64,000 bases of DNA, taken from the NCBI GenBank assembly GCA_029265255.1, contig JAJUJQ010000002.1:278646-342645 (forward strand). The letters are read 5' to 3'. The notes beneath the pieces are model-generated. The model was not told where the DNA came from. It did not search any database and was given only the letters and a program-made list of their open reading frames with translations. A program made the translations under genes and the position numbers. This document shows positions 8,891 through 17,218 of this stretch, one piece after another (within the stretch, counting starts at the first letter, position 1; every line of letters starts with the position of its first letter). The stretch comes from Spirochaetota bacterium. GTDB taxonomy: Bacteria; Spirochaetota; Spirochaetia; Treponematales; Rectinemataceae.

Positions 8891-9898
8891 TTAAAATCGG
8901 ACGAGCGAAGCGCCTACGGCAAGTCCTGCTCCCGATGCGACCATAACGACAAGGTCACCTTTTCTGATTCTTCCCAAAGTCAAGGCTTCATGCAGTGCCA
9001 TGGGAATGCACGCAGAACCGGTGTAGCCATACCGGTCCATGACGGTCGTCGTCTTGTCCATCGGCTCGCCAAGGATACGCATGACTTCCTCGATTACGGA
9101 ATGATTGATCTGTGTGAAAAGGAAATGGTTGATCTGCGACTGCGGAATGCCTGTCTTGGCGAGGAGACGCGCTATTAGTGGCGGCCAGAGCTTGATATTC
9201 CGGTCGCCAGGAAGTTTTTGCAACAGTTGCAGCCCGTATTCTCCTCTATCAAGTCGGTCATGAGTAACCGGGATATGCGTGCCCCCCGCGTATACTCCGA
9301 CAAAATTCCACTGGGTACCGTCGGTGACGAAGGTCCCATCGATGTAGCCCGCGTCGGTATCTTCCTTCCGTTCAAGCAGTACCGCACCCGCTCCGTCGGC
9401 GAAAATCGACCAGCCGAACGGATCCCCATCGCGGATATAGGCTGGCATATTGTACACACCCACCACCAGTGCGTACCGCAGGGATGGGTCGGTCATAAGG
9501 TGACGAGCTGCCGCGTCCAGCGCCTCCACAAAGCTGGCGCACGATGCCCCGACATCGAAGGACTTAGCGCCTGTTTCTCTGCCCTGAAGCCTGCCCTGCA
9601 GCAGAATCGAAGTGGCGGGAGAGATGAATTCTGGCGTGTCCGTCGCGACTATGAATAACCCGACATCCCGGCTGTCTACGCCAGCAGAAGTGAGAGCCGC
9701 CCGCGCTGCTTTTTCGGCAAAGTCTGCGGTTGTCTCCGAAAGCCCCGACAACCGTGCGATGTGCCGAGCATGGATGCCCAGCTTCTCTTCATGGCGTGCG
9801 GTGTCGAATTCAATACCTGTGCGCTTCTTGAGCGTTTCATTGTCGATTGATGGGCCGGGTGCATAGATTCCCGTTCCCGCAATGACCGCTTTGGCCAT
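8891..9898 (-). CDS. KAS III-like (FabH/thiolase superfamily) protein with altered active site
   Basis: A 335-residue thiolase-fold protein with ketoacyl synthase III layout. The nucleophile Cys120 is present in FDVGASCASF. The positions of the other two catalytic residues differ from FabH: the His of the HQAN motif aligns with Thr262 (LFTQIN), and the Asn of GNTSAA aligns with Tyr292 (GYTGSA). It may be an acyltransferase or a non-decarboxylating condensing enzyme rather than a fatty-acid initiator. The ATG at 9898 has GGAGG five bases upstream; a TTG at 9910 is less likely. It sits between the CoA-transferase and the double-TetR gene, all on this strand. Confidence 0.82.
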   Translation of the reverse strand: MAKAVIAGTGIYAPGPSIDNETLKKRTGIEFDTARHEEKLGIHARHIARLSGLSETTADFAEKAARAALTSAGVDSRDVGLFIVATDTPEFISPATSILLQGRLQGRETGAKSFDVGASCASFVEALDAAARHLMTDPSLRYALVVGVYNMPAYIRDGDPFGWSIFADGAGAVLLERKEDTDAGYIDGTFVTDGTQWNFVGVYAGGTHIPVTHDRLDRGEYGLQLLQKLPGDRNIKLWPPLIARLLAKTGIPQSQINHFLFTQINHSVIEEVMRILGEPMDKTTTVMDRYGYTGSACIPMALHEALTLGRIRKGDLVVMVASGAGLAVGASLVRF

Positions 9899-9960
9899 TA
9901 TAACCTCCAAATTTGATTTTCACTGCGCATGTGGGTCCTCATCGGACTTGTGCCTTCCCC

Positions 9961-11076
9961 TTATCCCTCAAGTCCATGGACATACAGTTCTGCCAGCTCT
10001 TCAATGACCATCCGGGCATTTTCTGGGGAATGATCGAATATCACTTCGATTCCCAGATAGTGCGCTACCCCAAGCAGGAATTCGATACTGGTCGTTTCGT
10101 CCTGTGCGAAATCCTTTATTTCCTGTTTGAGGTACCCTTTTCTGAACGACTCATAGTAACTTCTGACTTCGTCCGGGAGCACGAATTCGGCTTCTCGTAC
10201 GATGTTGTAACAGTAGCGATCCATCGATAGAAACAAGAGAAAAAGCCAGAGCCCCCGCATTTCCCGTTCAAGACGGTTGAGATTCGGTCCCAGATTGAGG
10301 GTTATAAAGCGACGCACATCCTTGCCGACCTGCCTGATGACCTCGCGATAGAACGCTTCCTTGCTCTCGAAATGGCGATAGAAGGAGCCGGTCGCGAGAT
10401 GCGCTGCCGAGGCGATCTCATGCACATTCGTCTCAAAATAGCCCTTTTCTCCAAAGAGCTGCCGCCCCGCTTTCAGAAGGAGTGCCCTTGAATCAGGCAA
10501 AAATTCGATAGGCAGCGGAATGATAGAACTGGAAAAGACCCTAGCCTGGTCAATGGTCTGGGGCTTCAGAATTCCATGCCGCAGGATGGCAACCAGCGCG
10601 TCGGGCTGTACCGGGATCTGATGGAATGCCGCTCTGATACTGGCAAACCTGAGTCCTCCAAGCGCGAAAAGATATTCGGCGATGCGCGGCTCATGCCCGA
10701 ACGCCCGTTCAAAGGCTCGGCGATAGACTTCTTTTAGCCGGCGCTCGTATTCGAAGAAACGATACTGACCTTCCCTGAACACACGAACCAGTACCGTGTG
10801 GTCCTGGGAAAAGGTAAAAATCGTATAGACGAAGGCTGCGGGTCGATGGGCGGGCTCCATATCGTTCAGACACTGCAGCGCCTTCTCAATCTCCTCGATG
10901 ACGAATTCAAGGATTGCGCAGAATATCGATTCCTTGTCTTTGAAATGACGATAGAAAGCCCCATTGGACACGCCGGCCATCCGGCAGATTTCAGCCACCG
11001 AGGCCGTGCCGTACCACGTAGTCGAGAAAAGACGAATGGCGGCATCAAGGAGCCTGCGCCGTGTCCGGGAGCTCAT
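9961..11076 (-). CDS. Fused tandem TetR-family regulator
   Basis: A ~371-residue transcription regulator containing two complete TetR modules in one chain. The first helix-turn-helix is VAEICRMAGVSNGAFYRHFK (around residues 27-46), and the second is VHEIASAAHLATGSFYRHFE (around 218-237). Each is followed by an all-helical ligand/dimer domain. Canonical TetR proteins have one module (~200 residues) and dimerise, so this may act as a covalent pseudo-dimer. The start at 11076 has AAGGGG six bases upstream; GTG 11118 lacks one. It is divergent from the second KAS III-like gene across ~290 bp with palindromic AT-rich sites, so it probably controls both flanks. Confidence 0.86.
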   Translation of the reverse strand: MSSRTRRRLLDAAIRLFSTTWYGTASVAEICRMAGVSNGAFYRHFKDKESIFCAILEFVIEEIEKALQCLNDMEPAHRPAAFVYTIFTFSQDHTVLVRVFREGQYRFFEYERRLKEVYRRAFERAFGHEPRIAEYLFALGGLRFASIRAAFHQIPVQPDALVAILRHGILKPQTIDQARVFSSSIIPLPIEFLPDSRALLLKAGRQLFGEKGYFETNVHEIASAAHLATGSFYRHFESKEAFYREVIRQVGKDVRRFITLNLGPNLNRLEREMRGLWLFLLFLSMDRYCYNIVREAEFVLPDEVRSYYESFRKGYLKQEIKDFAQDETTSIEFLLGVAHYLGIEVIFDHSPENARMVIEELAELYVHGLEG

Positions 11077-11198
11077 CCGTTTCCCCTTTTTCCGTTCGAA
11101 AAGTGAGAGGAGATTCACTTATCGCGTATCTCAGTATAGTCCCGCTTTTTCGTTCGCGCAAGCGAAATTTATGCAGAAATGACGAAGTTTATAAGAAA

Positions 11199-11229
11199 AA
11201 TATGTAATTCATATTAAAATAATATATTA
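11199..11229. promoter_or_regulatory. Candidate operator palindromes between regulator and target
   Basis: Two inverted repeats lie next to each other in the divergent intergenic region. The first has arms AATATG and CATATT around a 5-bp centre (11199-11215); the second is the perfect palindrome TAATATATTA (11220-11229). They are the obvious candidate binding sites for the double-TetR protein encoded alongside. Low sequence complexity makes chance occurrence possible. Confidence 0.4.
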
Positions 11230-11288
11230 ATATGTAATAATCATCATGCGAGGCTCCGTTTGAGCTTCCATGACTGCACAATTCCCTC

Positions 11289-11317
11289 TTGACGGATTTG
11301 TGTTCATAGCCGACAAT
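11289..11317 (+). promoter_or_regulatory. Candidate sigma-70 promoter for the KAS III-like/liv genes
   Basis: TTGACG (11289-11294) is followed after 17 bp by GACAAT (11312-11317), about 50 bp upstream of the start codon at 11368. The match is five of six and four of six to the consensus boxes. It is assigned by inspection only. Confidence 0.4.
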
Positions 11318-11367
11318 ACTGTGAGAGATGATTCAACAATGTACAAGCAGTGTGAAGAGGTGAGCGC

Positions 11368-12381
11368 ATGCATGTAGGTATTGCGGGCATAGGTCTGTAT
11401 CTGCCGCAACAGCACATGACCGCAGCCGCGCTGGCTGCGGCGACATCCGTGCCGGAAGATATCATCACGCAGAAATTCGGCATTAGATCTAAACCTGTTG
11501 CTGGACAGGACGAAACAACCAGCTACATGGGATACATGGCAGCAAAGGAAGCACTTGCCGAAGCGGGAATCGAGCCGGACCAAGTCGATCTCCTCATCTG
11601 GTGCGGCGCGCAGCATAAAGATTATCCCTGCTGGCTCGCCGGCCTCAATGTCGCGCATCGCCTTGGAGCGAACCGAGCCTGGAGTTTCGACATGGAAGCG
11701 ATGTGTGGCTCAATGATGGCCGCCATCGATGTGGCAAAATCGCTCATGTGCGCGCGCGATGATCTGAGGACGGTCCTTCTGGTATCGGGTTATCGAAACA
11801 ATGATCTCATCAGTCTGGAAGTTCCGGAAACCAGATTCATGATGGACATCGGATCGGCTGGTTCGGCTTGTGTGTTGGTGAAGAATCTCGGGCGGAATGA
11901 AGTGCTGGCCTCGGCATTCAAAGGCGACGGTTCGCTCTCCGAAATGTGCGTCGTGCCGGTGCTGGGTTCGAAAGCCTGGCCGCCCAAACCGGAAGACACC
12001 GACAAAGCTCACTTTATCGTTCCCGATGAGGCGGCATTCAAGAAGAAACTCGGCGAAGTCACCATGCCAAACTTTTATGCGGTGATTAGAGAGTCGCTCA
12101 AAAAGAGCGGCCTTGGTGAGCGTGATATCGATTATCTCGCGATTCTGCATTTCAAGCGCAGTGCTCACGACGCGGTGCTTCAGGAACTCGGGCTTACGTC
12201 TGAGCAGTCTGTCTATCTGGAAGAGTATGGACATCTGGGCCAGAACGATCAGCTCCTCTCAATCAAACTCGGTCTTCAATTGGGTAAAATAAAGGAAGGG
12301 AGCCGCATCGTGATGGTCGGCGCCGGGCTGGGATTCGTGTGGGCCAGCACCGTGGTGCGCTGGGGAGCAATAAATAGGTAA
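11368..12381 (+). CDS. KAS III-like 3-oxoacyl synthase family protein
   Basis: A 337-residue thiolase-fold protein. Cys113 in DMEAMCGSM is the predicted nucleophile and His261 (LAILHFKRSAH) the general base. The FabH Asn position is in YGHLGQND, where His289 replaces Asn; the GHxGxxD form is one I associate with HMG-CoA-synthase-like and CoA-linked subgroups. It probably condenses or transfers acyl-CoA units rather than starting fatty acid synthesis. A GAGGTG element precedes the ATG. It is the first gene of the rightward run that continues into the Liv-type transporter 72 bp downstream. Confidence 0.83.
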   Translation: MHVGIAGIGLYLPQQHMTAAALAAATSVPEDIITQKFGIRSKPVAGQDETTSYMGYMAAKEALAEAGIEPDQVDLLIWCGAQHKDYPCWLAGLNVAHRLGANRAWSFDMEAMCGSMMAAIDVAKSLMCARDDLRTVLLVSGYRNNDLISLEVPETRFMMDIGSAGSACVLVKNLGRNEVLASAFKGDGSLSEMCVVPVLGSKAWPPKPEDTDKAHFIVPDEAAFKKKLGEVTMPNFYAVIRESLKKSGLGERDIDYLAILHFKRSAHDAVLQELGLTSEQSVYLEEYGHLGQNDQLLSIKLGLQLGKIKEGSRIVMVGAGLGFVWASTVVRWGAINR

Positions 12382-12384
12382 CAA

Positions 12385-12438
12385 CCGGAGAGGGTCTATC
12401 CCGTCCGGATTTAATAGGCCAGCAGCCTTCGAGGCTGC
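12385..12438 (+). terminator. Two hairpins before the Liv binding-protein gene
   Basis: One stem-loop has outer arms CCGGA and TCCGG (12385-12408) and an inner GGG/CCC pairing, followed by ATTTAAT. The second has arms GCAGCCT and AGGCTGC (12422-12438) with a three-base loop, three bases before the AGGAGG ribosome site. They may weaken read-through from the KAS III-like gene or stabilise the 5' end of the binding-protein mRNA. Confidence 0.4.
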
Positions 12439-12453
12439 ATGCAGGAGGCATTC

Positions 12454-13665
12454 ATGAAAAAGAGCATGCTCGTATGTGCGGTGCTGCTGCTTCTGGTGGG
12501 TAGCGCGTTCGCGCAGGGAACCATCAAGCTTGGCGGTATTTGGACGCTTGCCGACATTACTGGCAAGCAGGGAAGCGCTGCGGCGCAGCTGGCGGTTGAC
12601 GAAATCAATGCCGCGGGCGGTGTGCTTGGCAAGAAGCTCGAACTCATCGTGGTGGATGACGAAGGCAAGGCGGACAAGGCGGCTGCCGCGGTCGAAAAAC
12701 TTGCGACAGTGGATAAGGTCGACCTGTTCATTGGCGGTATGGCATCCGGCGCAGAGCTGGGTAAGATTCCAGCATTCAAGAAATACGGCAAGGTCGTCAT
12801 GTCTACCGGCGCAGCGGCAAGCGCCACGGTCGAAAAAGCACTCGGCCCAAGCCCCGAATCGGACTTCTACTTCCATCTGCATCCGTGGGACTACAATCAG
12901 GGCGCTTCCTATGCTGAGGGCTGGGACGCGATCCAGAAAAAGTATCCGCAGATCCAGATAAAGAAGATTTTCCTCGCCTATGAGGAAGGAGCTTTCGGCA
13001 AGTCCTCGTGGGATGCCACGAAGGTGCTGTTTGGAAGCGACAAACGCTACACCATCGACGGGGCGTCTTTCAAGAGCGCTTTGCTCGGCGGCGGCGATTA
13101 TACCGCGGTTCTTGAGGCTGCAAAAGCATTCAAGCCTGATCTCTTCATCTGGGCAGGTTACGATGCCGACGCCCTCCCCATGCTCGAGCAGGCGAAGGCC
13201 ATGAAGTTCTCTCCCGGAATCTATCTCGGAGCGCCCCCTGGATGGCCTATCGGTTTCGGTTCTTCCAAACTTGCTCGGAACGTCATGCTGTATGGCATGT
13301 GGTCTCCGGCGATCAACGACATCAATACGGTAAGCGCAAAATTCTACAAAAATTACATCGCGAAATACAAGGAAGAGCCAGCCACGTATTTTGCACCTCT
13401 TGCCTATTCGGCGGTGTATATCGTGGCGGCGGGCATCAAGGAAGCGGGAACTACCGAGACCGCTGCCCTCATCAAAGCGCTCGAGAAGACCAATTATGTC
13501 TCTCCGCTCGGCGAAGTGATCACGTTCAAGCCTTCGAATATTATCAAGCACCAGGGCATTACGCGGCAGAAGATTCTGCAGTGGCAGAACGGCATCCAGG
13601 AGGTAATCTGGCCGTTTGAAACCGCGACCGCGGAACCGGTGTATCCATTCCCGGCATGGAAGTAA
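12454..13665 (+). CDS. livJ: Branched-chain amino acid-type ABC transporter substrate-binding protein
   Basis: A ~403-residue exported binding protein of the type I periplasmic (Leu/Ile/Val) family. A Sec signal peptide (MKKSMLVCAVLLLLVGSAFAQ) ends at an Ala-x-Ala site with no lipobox Cys, so it is expected to be soluble in the periplasm. IKLGGIWTLADITGKQG and AAQLAVDEINAAGGVLGKK are family N-terminal landmarks. ATG 12454 has AGGAGG five bases upstream. It starts a SBP-permease-permease-ATPase-ATPase array. Given neighbours that act on acyl-CoA, the ligand could be a carboxylate or an aromatic acid instead of leucine. Confidence 0.87.
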   Translation: MKKSMLVCAVLLLLVGSAFAQGTIKLGGIWTLADITGKQGSAAAQLAVDEINAAGGVLGKKLELIVVDDEGKADKAAAAVEKLATVDKVDLFIGGMASGAELGKIPAFKKYGKVVMSTGAAASATVEKALGPSPESDFYFHLHPWDYNQGASYAEGWDAIQKKYPQIQIKKIFLAYEEGAFGKSSWDATKVLFGSDKRYTIDGASFKSALLGGGDYTAVLEAAKAFKPDLFIWAGYDADALPMLEQAKAMKFSPGIYLGAPPGWPIGFGSSKLARNVMLYGMWSPAINDINTVSAKFYKNYIAKYKEEPATYFAPLAYSAVYIVAAGIKEAGTTETAALIKALEKTNYVSPLGEVITFKPSNIIKHQGITRQKILQWQNGIQEVIWPFETATAEPVYPFPAWK

Positions 13666-13691
13666 TGGCTCTATGCTGATTGGTTAAGGAT

Positions 13692-13724
13692 GCCGCGGAA
13701 AGAGGGTTCTTCTCTTTCCGCGGC
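13692..13724 (+). repeat. Intercistronic hairpin after the Liv binding protein
   Basis: A perfect 13-bp inverted repeat (GCCGCGGAAAGAG, complemented by CTCTTTCCGCGGC) with a seven-base loop lies between the binding-protein and first permease genes. There is no T-tract, so it is more likely a partial terminator or an mRNA 3'-end stabiliser than a full stop. Confidence 0.8.
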
Positions 13725-13768
13725 TTACCATTCATTAGCCATATATTTTGAACTGACAGGCAGGCAAG

Positions 13769-14692
13769 ATGACAGTCAAACAGCGTACAGTGGTCATACC
13801 CGCGTTCGGAGCTGTGGCCGTGGTGGTGCTGCTCCTGTGGAAGCCGACGGTGCTTATCTACGGGCTCCAGGCAGCTGGGCTCTATGCAGCGGTGGCAATA
13901 CCCATGGGGCTCGTGCTGGGGATTGTTCACATCGTCAATCTCTCGCATGGTGAATTCATGATGCTCGCGTCCTATGCGACGTATACACTATGCAAGGCGC
14001 TCGGCATGGATCCGCTCCTTGCGCTCGTTCCGATGGCGCTGGTAACCGCGCTGTTCGGATGGATAGTATTCCAGTTCACCATTCGCAGGGCACTCAAAGC
14101 GCCGGAGCTCAACCAGCTCATCCTCACCTTCGGGCTCGCGATCGCGTTCAGCCAGATCATTAACCTTATCTTTACCTCGCAAACCTACAAGCTGGCGCTT
14201 GAATACTCCTCGATGTCACTCGATGTGGGTGATCTCTCATTCGGTGTGTGGTCGTTCGTGTTCGTGCTGGTCGCCATTCTCTACGCGGCTGGGTTGCAGC
14301 TTTTCCTGACACGAACCAGAACCGGCAAGGCCGCGCTCGCGGTAGGCCAGAACCCAAATGGAGCTGCTATTGTGGGTATCGATGTTTATCGGACCTATGG
14401 CCTGGTATTTGCGCTGGCTGTCGGGCTTGTCGGCTTCATGGGGGCTCTGTTCCTGACTAAATCTGCCATCTTTCCCAGTGTCGGTTCCCCCTTCACAATG
14501 AAGAGCTTTAGTCTGGTGGCGATGGCGGGAATTGGCAACATTCCTGGTATTCTCTGGGGCAGTGTCCTGCTGGGGCTTGCCGAGAATTTCCTCAGATCCT
14601 TCCGCGGCACGAGAGACTGGGCCGAAATTGTCTATTTCGTTCTCATCATCGTGGTCATCCTGTCGCGTTCGCTGAAAGGAAAAAAATCATGA
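13769..14692 (+). CDS. livH: Branched-chain amino acid-type ABC permease
   Basis: A 307-residue integral membrane permease of the LivH type with about eight helices. GIVHIVNLSHGEFMMLASYA (residues 51-70) is the characteristic conserved block, and VGIDVYRTYGLVFALAVGL (near residue 200) is the coupling-loop area preceding the later helices. It forms a heterodimer with the next gene's product in the inner membrane. Its stop overlaps the LivM-type start by four bases. The ribosome site is weak (GGCAAG). Confidence 0.88.
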   Translation: MTVKQRTVVIPAFGAVAVVVLLLWKPTVLIYGLQAAGLYAAVAIPMGLVLGIVHIVNLSHGEFMMLASYATYTLCKALGMDPLLALVPMALVTALFGWIVFQFTIRRALKAPELNQLILTFGLAIAFSQIINLIFTSQTYKLALEYSSMSLDVGDLSFGVWSFVFVLVAILYAAGLQLFLTRTRTGKAALAVGQNPNGAAIVGIDVYRTYGLVFALAVGLVGFMGALFLTKSAIFPSVGSPFTMKSFSLVAMAGIGNIPGILWGSVLLGLAENFLRSFRGTRDWAEIVYFVLIIVVILSRSLKGKKS

Positions 14693-15639
14693 ACCGGACA
14701 CTGGTACGCATCCTTCTCGTCTGCATCGCTGTCCTTGCCGTTGCCTTTCCCCTGTTTGCGGGCGACTATCCGCTGCAGGTTGCCCGGAACATTATGCTGT
14801 ATATGGCGCTGGCCATCAGCTGGGACATGTTGCTCCGCTCCGGGCAAATATCCTTCGGGATTGCGGGGCTTTTTGGCATTGGCGCGTATGCCGCCATTCT
14901 CGGGGTAGTCCGCGCCGGTATGCCGACATGGTTTTCAATCCTCTTTGGGGCAGCCTTCGCAGCGCTTGTTGCGCTGGCCATCGGTTTTGTCATCCTGCGC
15001 TTGCGAGCCATGTATTTTTCCATCGTCACCCTGGCTCTTGGCGAGATCTTCAGGATTATTGTTCACAACCTGCACAACTTCACCGGCGGACCAGAAGGGG
15101 TGGTCATGCAGCAGGGAGTTATATTTGGAGGAACATCATCGGCGCTCTACTGGCTGGTGCTTGCGGGCCTGGGTGTGGCCATTGCGGCATCGACCTGGTT
15201 CGAAAAAAGCCGCATTCATTTTGCGCTCACCGCGATCCGCAACAACGAGATTTCGGCACGGTCTTCAGGGGTTGATATTTTCCGCTGGCTATTGCTCGCC
15301 TTTGTCGTGACGAGCGCTATTCAGGGCTTGCTTGGCGGCATCTTCGCCATGTCGTATGGCTTTGCTGCCCCTGATGTGGTGTTCAGCGCGGATTTCACAC
15401 TCCTCCCGCTCGCCATGGCCCTCCTCGGCGGCATCTACAGCACACAGGGGCCGATTTTCGGTGCCGTTCTCCTCGGGCTTGTCGCCGAATGGCTCAAGCT
15501 GAAGATTCCCTACGGACACCTTGTGGTGTACGGGATCATGATCATCATCGTCATTCTGTTCATGCCGCAGGGCATTAAAAAGCTGCTCAAGCCAGCACAG
15601 GCTGCGGGAGAAGCGGCTTCGGAAGGGAGGCATGCATGA
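14689..15639 (+). CDS. livM: Branched-chain amino acid-type ABC permease
   Basis: A 316-residue LivM-type permease. SGQISFGIAGLFGIGAYAAI (residues 44-63) is the LivM version of the N-S-x-G-Q block, and NNEISARSSGVDIFRWLL (about 185-202) is the cytoplasmic loop that engages the ATPases. The first segment is a membrane helix, not a cleaved signal. Overlaps of four bases with both neighbouring genes indicate a tightly coupled operon and a 1:1 permease heterodimer. Confidence 0.88.
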   Translation: MNRTLVRILLVCIAVLAVAFPLFAGDYPLQVARNIMLYMALAISWDMLLRSGQISFGIAGLFGIGAYAAILGVVRAGMPTWFSILFGAAFAALVALAIGFVILRLRAMYFSIVTLALGEIFRIIVHNLHNFTGGPEGVVMQQGVIFGGTSSALYWLVLAGLGVAIAASTWFEKSRIHFALTAIRNNEISARSSGVDIFRWLLLAFVVTSAIQGLLGGIFAMSYGFAAPDVVFSADFTLLPLAMALLGGIYSTQGPIFGAVLLGLVAEWLKLKIPYGHLVVYGIMIIIVILFMPQGIKKLLKPAQAAGEAASEGRHA

Positions 15640-16358
15640 TCAAGCTAAGAACTACCGGCCTCACGCGGCGCTTTATGGGGCTCGTTGCTGTCAATAATGT
15701 CTCCTTTTCAATGGAAGAAGGGGAAATCCTCGGCATTATCGGCCCGAACGGAGCTGGCAAAACGACCTTCATCAATTTAGTCTCAGGCATCATCATGCCC
15801 AGCGAAGGAAAGATCGAATATAAAGGGCAGGATATCACCTGGATGCCCGCGCACCAGCGGGCAAGGATTGGCATCGCGAGGACCTATCAGATTATCCATC
15901 CTCTCGAGAACCTCACGCTGATCGAGAATGTCATGGTTGGATCGATTTTTGCCCGAGGACATTCGGTCAGGGAGGCACGCCGTCGGGCCGAAGCGATATG
16001 CGGGGAACTTGGCCTAAGCCGGCTCGACCGGGATACAAGCCGCCTCACCATCCTCGAAATCAAGAAAATGGAGATCGCTCGAGCGCTGGCCAACGAGCCC
16101 GAAGTGCTCTTCCTTGACGAGGTAATGGCAGGACTCAATTCAGATGAGACCAAGGAGCTCATCGCCATGGTCCAGAAGATCGCGCGCGAGCGCAATCTCG
16201 CGGTTGGGGTGGTGGAGCATGTCATGGGTGTCATCAGGGAACTGACGCATCGTGTCATCGTGCTGGAGGCCGGCGAGCTCATTGCCGAGGGCAAGTATGA
16301 AGAGGTATCGCGCAATCCACGGGTCATCGAGGCCTATCTGGGAGGAGGAGCCGCCTGA
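15636..16358 (+). CDS. livG: ABC transporter ATP-binding protein, LivG type
   Basis: A 240-residue ATPase. The Walker A motif is GPNGAGKTT (about 35-43) and the Walker B is LFLDEVMAGLN. The LSGGQ signature is replaced by LTILEIKKMEIARAL, a degenerate form seen in the 'DEVMAGLN' branch of LivG, so this is likely normal for the subgroup. It energises the LivH/LivM permease together with the next gene's product. Its stop shares a base with the next start. Confidence 0.88.
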   Translation: MIKLRTTGLTRRFMGLVAVNNVSFSMEEGEILGIIGPNGAGKTTFINLVSGIIMPSEGKIEYKGQDITWMPAHQRARIGIARTYQIIHPLENLTLIENVMVGSIFARGHSVREARRRAEAICGELGLSRLDRDTSRLTILEIKKMEIARALANEPEVLFLDEVMAGLNSDETKELIAMVQKIARERNLAVGVVEHVMGVIRELTHRVIVLEAGELIAEGKYEEVSRNPRVIEAYLGGGAA

Positions 16359-17059
16359 TGCTTACTATACAAGGACTTGAATGCGGCTACGGCCGAATGA
16401 GGATACTGGAAGGTATTGATATGACAATCGGAGTCGAATCGGTAGGGTTGTTCGGCCCGAATGGAGCAGGAAAGACCACGCTCATCAGCGCGGTGATGGG
16501 CATCATCAAGCCATGGAAGGGAGAGATGAAGCTCGATGGGACGCGCATCGATGGCCTTGAGACTTTCAGGATCGCCCGCATGGGCGTAGCGCTGGTTCCC
16601 CAGGAGCGCGAGCTTTTTCCTGGAATGTCGGTAGAGGACAACCTGGTGCTAGGCGCGGCCTATATCCCTCACGCACGAGAGGAAACCACATCGCAGCTTG
16701 ATTATGTCTATTCGCTCTTTCCCATATTGAAGGAACGCCGGGCCCAGCTCGCGGGAACCATGTCTGGCGGCCAACAGCGCATGCTCGCGATTGGGCGAGC
16801 GCTCATGTCCAAGCCACGGCTTCTTATACTCGACGAACCATCGCTCGGCCTTCAGCCTTCGATTGTTGCGGAAGTATTCGAGGTACTGAAATCGCTTAAA
16901 AAATCTATATCGATTCTGGTCACTGAGCAGAATGTGCGAGAAAGCCTTCGGGCAATCGACCGTGGCTATGTGCTCGAAAACGGCCGTATCGTATTGGAAG
17001 ACAGCGCCGAAGGGCTCGCCCACAACCCCTATGTAATCAAGTCCTATCTGGGAATATGA
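16358..17059 (+). CDS. livF: ABC transporter ATP-binding protein, LivF type
   Basis: A 233-residue ATPase, the partner of the preceding LivG-type protein. Walker A is GPNGAGKTT, the signature MSGGQQRMLAIGRAL is intact, and Walker B is LILDEPSLGLQPSIV. The C-terminal block VLENGRIVLEDSAEGL matches LivF. It closes the transporter operon; ~160 bp without a gene or obvious terminator precede the hydrolase genes. Confidence 0.89.
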   Translation: MLTIQGLECGYGRMRILEGIDMTIGVESVGLFGPNGAGKTTLISAVMGIIKPWKGEMKLDGTRIDGLETFRIARMGVALVPQERELFPGMSVEDNLVLGAAYIPHAREETTSQLDYVYSLFPILKERRAQLAGTMSGGQQRMLAIGRALMSKPRLLILDEPSLGLQPSIVAEVFEVLKSLKKSISILVTEQNVRESLRAIDRGYVLENGRIVLEDSAEGLAHNPYVIKSYLGI

Positions 17060-17218
17060 GCGGAAGCGGCAGGGAAAGCTTGAGCGACCTCTGCGTCGAG
17101 CTCCTGCTCACGCGGCGGGTGCTGGCAGACTCTGAGCAGAATCGGCAGGGTAGCTTCAAAGATTCTATCCGCCCAGTCTGATCACAAGGCTGCGGCAACG
17201 CCGAATCGAGGAGGAACA

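Noticed and set aside
12259..13551. A 430-codon open frame antisense to the Liv-type binding protein gene
   Set aside because: Opposite-strand frame over a well-supported gene with signal peptide and ribosome site; its translation has no recognisable domain.
15636..16358. LivG-type ATPase as an inactive protein because it lacks LSGGQ
   Set aside because: The degenerate signature with DEVMAGLN is typical for this LivG branch; Walker A and B are intact.
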